Shown here: positions 7,316 to 13,141 of the stretch, one piece after another
Layout of the letters: the number at the start of each line of letters is the position of its first letter
Position numbering within the stretch: position 1 is the first letter of the stretch
From: Pseudomonadota bacterium
GTDB lineage: Bacteria; Pseudomonadota; Gammaproteobacteria; Steroidobacterales; Steroidobacteraceae
Length of the DNA stretch: 13,141 nucleotides
Assembly: GCA_021850555.1 (NCBI GenBank)
Contig: JAJZLX010000353.1
Location: 1-13,141, forward strand
Direction of reading: 5' to 3'
Notes under the pieces: generated by a model
Database searches by the model: none
Told to the model about the DNA's origin: nothing
Seen by the model: only the letters and a program-made list of their open reading frames with translations
Translations under genes and position numbers: made by a program

Positions 7316-7744
7316 TCAACGCGTCTTGAGCACCACCCACAACGGGCCGATCAGCAGGAAGGTGATGTCCTGGAAGAACTTCGGCCGCCGGCCCTCGATG
7401 GCGTGGCCGACGAACTGGCCGATCCAGGCGAGCACGAAGATGGCGATCGAGGTGTCGATGAGCGGCAGTGCGCGCGGCCAGAGACTCAGAATGAGCACGC
7501 AGGCGAGCAGCTGCGCGGCCATCACGCCGACGGCCTTCAGGCCGAGCCATACATAGAACGGTGCGACCAGAACCATCAGCAGGTAGGCGACGCGCAGGCC
7601 GAAAAGGTGCAAGTCCCACAGGAACGCGACGATCGCGAACAGGATCGCCGGCACGCACACGGTGTGAATCGCGCGATTGACCGGGTGCCGATGGGACTGC
7701 GAGTATTCCGCCAGCCAATGATCGAGCGTTTTGCGCATTGTCAT
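7316..7744 (-). CDS. Mpo1-like (DUF962/YGL010w family) membrane protein
   Basis: A 142-residue integral membrane protein. The N-terminal signature EYSQSHRHPVNRAIH followed by VCVP, and the later GQFVGHAIEGRRPKFFQD, identify the DUF962 family. The yeast member Mpo1 is an iron-dependent dioxygenase that degrades 2-hydroxy fatty acids in the phytosphingosine pathway. Its conserved histidines appear matched here by His18, His27 and His114, so an Fe-dependent fatty-acid oxygenase role is plausible but not shown for bacteria in general. Hydrophobic segments lie at about 29-45, 50-68, 73-90, 97-112 and 126-140. Two ATGs are possible (7744 and 7738); the first is preferred because GGGAG lies about 10 bases before it. 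It is divergent from the stress-protein gene and precedes the GFA gene by 95 bases. Confidence 0.88.
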   Translation of the reverse strand: MTMRKTLDHWLAEYSQSHRHPVNRAIHTVCVPAILFAIVAFLWDLHLFGLRVAYLLMVLVAPFYVWLGLKAVGVMAAQLLACVLILSLWPRALPLIDTSIAIFVLAWIGQFVGHAIEGRRPKFFQDITFLLIGPLWVVLKTR

Positions 7745-7870
7745 GACGGCCAGTCTCCCGATGATGGCCGGACAGCTTAGCAGCACGCGCTGGATGATTC
7801 CCCGGGCACCTGCCCACATCACGGGCGGCAGCGTCAGCGGCACCGGCGCGCAGCGCAGCCTTCCTCGCGG

Positions 7871-7876
7871 TAAAAT
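7871..7876 (+). promoter_or_regulatory. Possible -10 box for the universal stress protein gene
   Basis: TAAAAT in an otherwise GC-rich gap, 55 bases before the chosen ATG. No clear -35 is seen. Transcription would start around 7883, where an in-frame GTG lies, so a leaderless start there is possible but less likely than the ATG at 7931 with its ribosome site. Confidence 0.4.
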
Positions 7877-7930
7877 GGACGTGTGCAGTCCCTCAAGAGA
7901 TTGTGCCCCACCCCCCTCGAGGTGCCGACC

Positions 7931-8737
7931 ATGGAATCGAAATTCATCCTGGTGTTCCTTGCGTCCACAACCGGCGCGACGCAGTGCCTGCGCATCGCTT
8001 CTGTGATGAGCGAGCGTCTCGGCCAGAAGCTGCGGCTCGCGCATGTCGAGGTCGGCCCGCGCTCGATTGTTTTCACTTCGCAAGAGCATCTTTCGGAAGA
8101 TGAGGTCGAGCAACTGGCCGATCGCGAGCGGCTGGAAACCGAGAAGCTGCACGACATCGTTTCCGAATGGACACGGGCGAGCGGCATCTCCGCCGAATTC
8201 GATCTCTACAAGGGCGACGAATGGCGGGTGATGCGGCACTATCGCAAGACGGCAAGCATGGTCGTGCTCGCGGCGCCCTATACCCAGCCCCCCGGGCATC
8301 GCGAGGCGCTTCGAGCGGCGTTGGTGCGGACCCGCCATCCTGTGGTGATGGTGCCGCCCGCCTGGGAAGGCGGCTTCGGTCGGCGGCTGATGGTTGGCTG
8401 GTGGGATGTGCCGCCGCTGCGTCGCGCCCTCGTCGCGTTCCAGCCGTTCCTCGCCGCGGCCGAGCAGGTCGAGGCGGTTTCGGTCAGCCAGGACGAGAGC
8501 GTGCTGGAAGGTGCGCGCGCCGCCCTTGCTCCGATCGCCGTCGGGGCCAGCTACCGGGTGGTTGCCCCCGAAGGACGGCGCACGGCGCAAGTGCTGCTCG
8601 ACGCGGCGTCCGCTTACGGGGCGGACGGGCTCGTCATGGGCGCTTTCCGCCGCGGCGAGATCCTGAACTGGCTGGCGCGAGGGACGTCTACCCAGCTGAT
8701 CCAGTCAAGCTCTTTGCCGCTGCTGATGCATCCCTGA
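7931..8737 (+). CDS. Universal stress protein (tandem UspA-like)
   Basis: Cytoplasmic stress protein of 268 residues made of two UspA-like halves. The first (about 1-143) opens with KFILVFLAST, continues through a long charged helix (about 51-82), and closes with VVLAAPY and HPVVMVPPA. The second (about 150-268) opens with RRLMVGWWDVPPLRRAL and closes with the best match to the family, ADGLVMGAFRRGEILNWLA then GTSTQLIQSSSLPLLMHP. This resembles the G-rich nucleotide loop and final strand of UspA proteins. Whether ATP is bound cannot be told; the first half lacks a clear G-loop. The start is ATG at 7931 because GAGGTG lies at 7919-7924, six bases before it; an in-frame GTG at 7883 would add 16 residues unlike the family. 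It is divergent from the Mpo1-like gene and convergent with the TauE gene. Confidence 0.88.
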   Translation: MESKFILVFLASTTGATQCLRIASVMSERLGQKLRLAHVEVGPRSIVFTSQEHLSEDEVEQLADRERLETEKLHDIVSEWTRASGISAEFDLYKGDEWRVMRHYRKTASMVVLAAPYTQPPGHREALRAALVRTRHPVVMVPPAWEGGFGRRLMVGWWDVPPLRRALVAFQPFLAAAEQVEAVSVSQDESVLEGARAALAPIAVGASYRVVAPEGRRTAQVLLDAASAYGADGLVMGAFRRGEILNWLARGTSTQLIQSSSLPLLMHP

Positions 8738-8780
8738 GGCGTTCCGCAAGACGCAGCGCCTTGAAAGCCAAGCTGTGCCG

Positions 8781-10097
8781 CTAAAGCCAGCCCAGGCCTC
8801 GGGCCAGCATGCTGAGCGCCACCAGCACGATCATCGGCACGAATACCTTTTTCAGGTGCACGTTGGACATCCGGTTGAGCGTCTTCGCGCCGAGCATGGA
8901 GCCGCCCAGCACGCCGAGCGCCACCGGAGCGGCTATCATCGGGTCGATGTCCCCACGTTGAAAAAAGATCCCGGCGGAGGCCGCCGCCGTCACGCCGATC
9001 ATGAAATTGCTGGTGGTGGTCGAGACCTTCATCGGCAGGCGCATTGCGGTGTCCATCGCCAGCACCTTGAAGGTGCCGCTGCCGATGCCAAGGAGGCCGG
9101 AAATGAGCCCCGCCACGTACATCATGCCGAAGCCGATGCGCACGTGCGCCACGTGGTAGGGAATGTCCTGGTGCGTTCGGCGGTCCGAATAAGTGCCCGG
9201 CAATTTAAGCCACCCGGCCCATTTGTGGTTCTGTACGCCCCGCGGCAATTCTTCGCCGAGGCGCATCACGAGCGGTATTGCCGAGATCAGCAAAATGACG
9301 CCGAATACGATGAATAGCACCGTATCGTTGAGCATGGATGACACCAGGGCGCCGCAAACCGCTCCTGCGGTCGTGGCGATTTCGAGGAACATCCCGACCC
9401 TGAGGTTGGTCATTCGATCACGCACATAGGCCGCCGCCGCGCCGGAGGAGGTGGCGATCACGGACACAATGGAGGCGCCGATCGCGGTGGCGAAGGACAC
9501 GCCAAAGATGAGCGTCAGAATCGGCACGATGAAGACGCCGCCGCCGAGTCCGGCGAGCGCGCCGACGAAACCCGCAAACACGCTGCTCAGGGCGATGAAG
9601 ACCAGGACGCCGAACCTGTTGTGCGGCATGCTCGTCACGCCCGGCCGGCCCAGATAGGCCCCGATCCCGAAGATGCTGAAGAGCAGGATCGCCAGAACAA
9701 TCGCGGTGATGATGACGTAGGTGCGATCTTTCTCGAGCGCAAAGGCGGCAATCGACACAGCGACCCGCAGCACCGGCGTGGCGAGCAGGACGAGCAGGCC
9801 CGCAGTTACGATTGCCACCGGATCGGCGGCCCTGAGTCCTGCGCTAACCTCCGCCAACGTATCCGGAAAGGTGGTGGGGGGAACTCGGCCGAACAGGCGC
9901 AGCGCGTAGTAATAGCAGACGCCTGCGAGTATCACCGCGACGCTCAGGAGTACGCCGCCGCGCAATACGCCGCTGATGACGAGCTCGGTTTTTCGGATGA
10001 GGCCATCGTCGGACCCGAGAGGGGTCGATTTGTCGTTTATCGTGATGTTTGGCATCCCGGTACCGGGGCTTGTCGGACTATTTCTGTCTGAGACCAT
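8781..10097 (-). CDS. DUF1634-TauE/SafE fusion, sulfite/anion exporter family membrane protein
   Basis: A membrane protein of about 438 residues that joins two domains usually encoded by separate neighbouring genes. Residues about 37-148 form a DUF1634 domain of three helices (RKTELVISGVLRGGVLL, LLATPVLRVAVSIAAF, EKDRTYVIITAIVL). After a short loop, residues about 163-435 form a TauE/SafE transporter domain with its two inverted halves, each marked by a glycine motif (GFVGALAGLGGGVFIVP at about 176-192; GLISGLLGIGSGTFKV at about 330-345). TauE/SafE proteins are linked to export of sulfite, sulfoacetate or other organic anions; substrate here is unknown. The start is uncertain: ATGs at 10106, 10097 and 10055 and a GTG at 10160 are all in frame and none has a good ribosome site. 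I chose 10097. It is convergent with the stress-protein gene and preceded by a long gap holding an A/T tract. Confidence 0.88.
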   Translation of the reverse strand: MVSDRNSPTSPGTGMPNITINDKSTPLGSDDGLIRKTELVISGVLRGGVLLSVAVILAGVCYYYALRLFGRVPPTTFPDTLAEVSAGLRAADPVAIVTAGLLVLLATPVLRVAVSIAAFALEKDRTYVIITAIVLAILLFSIFGIGAYLGRPGVTSMPHNRFGVLVFIALSSVFAGFVGALAGLGGGVFIVPILTLIFGVSFATAIGASIVSVIATSSGAAAAYVRDRMTNLRVGMFLEIATTAGAVCGALVSSMLNDTVLFIVFGVILLISAIPLVMRLGEELPRGVQNHKWAGWLKLPGTYSDRRTHQDIPYHVAHVRIGFGMMYVAGLISGLLGIGSGTFKVLAMDTAMRLPMKVSTTTSNFMIGVTAAASAGIFFQRGDIDPMIAAPVALGVLGGSMLGAKTLNRMSNVHLKKVFVPMIVLVALSMLARGLGWL

Positions 10098-10728
10098 TTG
10101 AGGCATGAAATTGTGCCGGAACGGCTTGCGATGAGAACGCGCCCGCTGCGGCAGCGGCACGTAGTCTACTGCTGCTCTGTGTTTGAGGCCTTAAAAAAAA
10201 AATTAAAAATGCCCTGCCGCAACAGCCGCCATGGCAAGAGCGGTCGATGCGTCGGGGGGGCGTCTACCGAGTATCAGGTTGATTTTGATGCCAGATGAAC
10301 ATGCAGTCGATCCTCTACCGTTGGACTGCGCGTCGCGGTAGCACGACGCCCGGGCTCAATCGTGTCCCGAAACGCACCGAGGGGATCGATCTGCGCGGCG
10401 TTTTCAGCTTTCTCGATGAGCCGTTCAGCGAGCGCTGGCCGGCGTCAGGGACGGCGCCGGGATCAGGCGCCGGACGACACGCACGACAGAGCGGATGACG
10501 TCAATTTCAGGTGAACGGAAATCCCATGTCAATCAAGGAATTGCGAGCCCCGGCGCTCACGTCTGCTGCGAAAGCCGCCCCGTCGTTACCGGCGCGTTTG
10601 ACGCCAAAAAACAAGCGGAGGTCACGGAGCATAGGGTACCGCAACACCGGCGCTCGCGGCCTATAAGCCAGTGCGGCGTCAACGAAATACTGGTTGCCCT
10701 TCGGTCACCAGGACACCGGATCGGGTCA
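10098..10728. other. Gene-poor gap between the TauE-like gene and the tRNA
   Basis: About 630 bases without a convincing gene. Short open frames on the plus strand (66, 67 and 81 codons, touching end to end) look like low-complexity translations with no family features, and the last runs antisense into the tRNA. The stretch holds an A/T-rich tract at 10191-10210 and a perfect 7-bp hairpin at 10452-10472 (CGGCGCC/GGCGCCG, 7-base loop). I see no repeat array, transposase remnant or second tRNA. It could contain the 5' region of the TauE gene and perhaps a small RNA. Confidence 0.6.
10191..10210 (-). promoter_or_regulatory. A/T tract, possible UP element for the TauE-like gene
   Basis: Ten consecutive A, TT, then five A on the plus strand, in a region that is otherwise GC-rich. 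On the minus strand it lies about 94-113 bases before the chosen TauE start. If the TAGACT at 10163-10168 is a -10 box, the tract falls close to -40 to -55, where UP elements bind the alpha subunit of RNA polymerase; the -35 in between is poor. As a U tract on the minus strand it could instead end a transcript, but the stem before it is weak. Confidence 0.3.
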
Positions 10729-10801
10729 TGGGCCCGGTAGGATTCGAACCTACGACCAAGGGATTATGAGTCCCCTGCACTAACCGCTGTGCTACAGGCC
10801 C
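10729..10801 (-). tRNA. tRNA-Ile2 (anticodon CAU, lysidine-modified type)
   Basis: A complete 73-nt cloverleaf: acceptor GGGCCTG/CGGGCCC, D stem GCAC/GTGC, anticodon stem GGGGA/TCCCT with loop CTCATAA, variable loop TGGTC, T stem GTAGG/CCTAC with loop TTCGAAT, and discriminator A. The CAU anticodon could mean Met or Ile2. The C4-G69 and C5-G68 pairs in the acceptor stem are known recognition elements for TilS, which turns the anticodon C into lysidine, and the acceptor lacks the initiator's unpaired first base; both favour tRNA-Ile2, which reads AUA. CCA is not encoded. The D stem is a compensated variant of the usual GCTC/GAGC. In E. coli, ileX lies downstream of rpoD, and here too rpoD is nearby on the same strand. 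Confidence 0.92.
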
Positions 10802-10816
10802 ATCGCGAGGGTGCGC

Positions 10817-10822
10817 ATTGTA
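10817..10822 (-). promoter_or_regulatory. Extended -10 promoter element for tRNA-Ile2
   Basis: On the minus strand TGC-TACAAT gives an extended -10 box 15 bases before the mature tRNA 5' end, followed by a GC-rich stretch (GCGCACCCTCGCG) like the discriminator of stable-RNA promoters under stringent control. The -35 at 17 bases upstream (GTAGTC) is poor, which the extended TG could offset. Confidence 0.5.
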
Positions 10823-10841
10823 GCAGCCGCTCCCGGCGCGA

Positions 10842-11297
10842 CTACGCCCGCAGACACCCGGTGAGCGGGGCGCGCGGCTTGATCGTTTTCATGCACACCG
10901 TGGTCTCGATCTTCTGCACCCCGGGCATGCGGCTGATCTCCATGCGCAGCAGCTCATCGAGTTGCGCGATTTCCCCGACCAGCACGTGCATCAGGTAGTC
11001 CGCCTGCCCGGCGGTGGTGAAGCACTGCAGCACCGATGGGTGGTTTGCAGCCGCCGCCTCGAACTCTGCGTAACGGGTGGATTGGATGGTCACGTGCACG
11101 AAGGCATGCACCCTGAGACCGAGTCGCTCGGCGTCGAGCTCGGTCCGGTAGCCGCGGATCAGGCCCCGACGCTCGAGCTCCCGGACCCGCTGCCAGCAGG
11201 GGGTTTTGGACAGCCCCACCTTCTGGCCGAGCTCGGCAAAGGACAGGCGCGCGTCCTCTTCGAGAAGCCGGACGATCTCGCGGTCGGTTTTGTCCAC
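10842..11297 (-). CDS. Lrp/AsnC-family transcriptional regulator
   Basis: DNA-binding regulator of 151 residues, normal length for the leucine-responsive/AsnC family, which senses amino acids or related small molecules. The N-terminal winged helix-turn-helix spans about 1-50 (DKTDREIVRLLEEDARLSF, GQKVGLSKTPCWQRVRELE, RGLIRGY). The C-terminal RAM effector/oligomer domain spans about 62-141 (VHAFVHVTI, GQADYLMHVLV, RMPGVQKIETTVCMKTIK). The start is GTG at 11297, giving VDKTDREI, the usual family start; the frame stays open upstream but only as a shadow of the divergent DUF4404 gene. A 19-bp inverted repeat lies 19 bases upstream and may be its own operator. Target genes cannot be told from sequence; it is 40 bases upstream of the tRNA on the same strand. 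Confidence 0.95.
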   Translation of the reverse strand: MDKTDREIVRLLEEDARLSFAELGQKVGLSKTPCWQRVRELERRGLIRGYRTELDAERLGLRVHAFVHVTIQSTRYAEFEAAAANHPSVLQCFTTAGQADYLMHVLVGEIAQLDELLRMEISRMPGVQKIETTVCMKTIKPRAPLTGCLRA

Positions 11298-11315
11298 GCC
11301 CGTTCTGCCGAAGTG

Positions 11316-11334
11316 ACGATGATCAGACCATCGT
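11316..11334. promoter_or_regulatory. Inverted repeat, candidate Lrp/AsnC operator
   Basis: ACGATG (11316-11321) and CATCGT (11329-11334) form perfect 6-bp arms with a 7-base spacer. It lies between the divergently transcribed Lrp/AsnC gene and the DUF4404 gene, where autoregulators of this family commonly bind. Binding is not shown, and 6-bp arms can arise by chance. Confidence 0.35.
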
Positions 11335-11362
11335 TCTACCCTCTTGGCCGCAATGAGTCCAC

Positions 11363-11389
11363 TTGCCTGGGGCGGTTCTCGTTTAGAAT
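11363..11389 (+). promoter_or_regulatory. Possible promoter for the DUF4404 gene
   Basis: TAGAAT at 11384-11389 with a partial -35 (TTGCCT at 11363-11368, short 15-base spacing). It lies 38 bases before the DUF4404 start. The -10 is plausible, the -35 weak. Confidence 0.35.
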
Positions 11390-11427
11390 CCTGCAACCAC
11401 TCCGACAAATCATGTTTGGGAGCCCCG

Positions 11428-11703
11428 ATGGGCGAAGAGCGGATGAGCGAGGAAAGCCTGCGCGAGCTGCTGGCGCGGGTCCACGAGCGGCTGGGCCATG
11501 CAGGCTCGGTCGATCCCGAATCGCGCAAGATCCTGGCGGCGCTGGTGCGTGACATCGATCGCGCGCTCGGTGAAGGGGGAGGTCCGGACGGGGGCCACGT
11601 CTCGCGCCTCGAGTCCCTGGCCGTGCGCTTCCAGACCGATCATCCGGGCCTGGCAGAGCTCCTGCGGCAGGTCGTCGACGCGTTGGGAAAGGCCGGAATA
11701 TAG
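11428..11703 (+). CDS. DUF4404 family protein
   Basis: A small, soluble, helical protein of 91 residues matching the DUF4404 family by its layout: SLRELLARVHERL, then SVDPESRKILAALVRDIDRAL, a Gly-rich turn (about 49-57), and RLESLAVRFQTDHPGLAELLRQVVDAL. No catalytic motif, membrane segment or cysteine is present; function is unknown. The start is ATG at 11428 because GGGAG lies five bases before it; an in-frame ATG at 11443 is possible. It is divergent from the Lrp/AsnC gene and convergent with rpoD, from which a strong hairpin separates it. Confidence 0.88.
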   Translation: MGEERMSEESLRELLARVHERLGHAGSVDPESRKILAALVRDIDRALGEGGGPDGGHVSRLESLAVRFQTDHPGLAELLRQVVDALGKAGI

Positions 11704-11709
11704 GCATCG

Positions 11710-11742
11710 CCCCCCGCGCCGCTGCCGCCGCGGCGGGGGGGG
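11710..11742. terminator. GC hairpin between DUF4404 and rpoD
   Basis: CCCCCCGC (11710-11717) pairs perfectly with GCGGGGGG (11733-11740), an 8-bp all-GC stem around a 15-base loop. It lies between the stop of DUF4404 (11703) and the stop of rpoD (11751), which converge. Only two T follow on the plus strand and no T tract on the minus strand, so it is a likely but non-canonical two-way terminator. Confidence 0.45.
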
Positions 11743-11750
11743 TTACCTGA

Positions 11751-13141
<1,391 letters not shown>

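Noticed and set aside
8738..8780. Terminator between the stress-protein and TauE genes
   Set aside because: Only short, imperfect pairing around AGGCG and CGCCT; no T tract.
10098..10498. Two short plus-strand frames touching by ATGA
   Set aside because: No ribosome sites, no recognisable domains and a composition unlike the neighbours; GC-rich noise frames often chain this way.
10495..10740. 81-codon plus-strand frame ending beside the tRNA
   Set aside because: It is antisense to the tRNA 3' end and shows no protein features. A neighbouring frame gives the familiar spurious tRNA-derived peptide GPVGFEPTT.

Overview
The window looks like a GC-rich gammaproteobacterial chromosome, probably from an environmental lineage. 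The main evidence is the nearly complete RpoD at the right end, whose core regions read like the E. coli/Pseudomonas housekeeping sigma factor. A tRNA-Ile2(CAU) lies downstream of rpoD, a linkage I also recall from E. coli (rpoD-mug-ileX). The other genes (Lrp/AsnC, DUF4404, GFA, M20D) fit but are less diagnostic. The species cannot be named from this sequence.

Left part (1-4650, all on the minus strand, read right to left): a tight five-gene operon. It encodes an ECF sigma factor, a small two-helix membrane protein that is a candidate anti-sigma factor, a secreted beta-helix/bactofilin-like protein fused to a multi-spanning RDD membrane protein, an HlyD/AcrA-type adaptor, and an RND permease cut by the window edge. 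Three of the four junctions are 4-nt ATGA overlaps and the fourth is a 2-nt gap, so the genes are very probably co-transcribed and translationally coupled. I read it as an envelope-stress or efflux module under its own sigma factor. The fused bactofilin-like/RDD protein is the least understood part and the best candidate for something undescribed.

Middle part (4651-8737): a decayed GNAT acetyltransferase with two in-frame stops and one frameshift. It is divergent from an intact M20D amidohydrolase. Then come a GFA-family zinc protein and an Mpo1-like (DUF962) membrane protein on the minus strand, and a tandem universal stress protein on the plus strand. These look like independent housekeeping or accessory genes.

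Right part (8781-13141): a DUF1634-TauE/SafE fusion transporter, a gap of about 630 bases without a convincing gene but with a striking A/T tract, tRNA-Ile2(CAU), an Lrp/AsnC regulator divergent from a DUF4404 gene, and the 3' three quarters of rpoD. A strong GC hairpin separates DUF4404 from rpoD, which converge. I see no CRISPR array, insertion sequence, phage gene or integration site.
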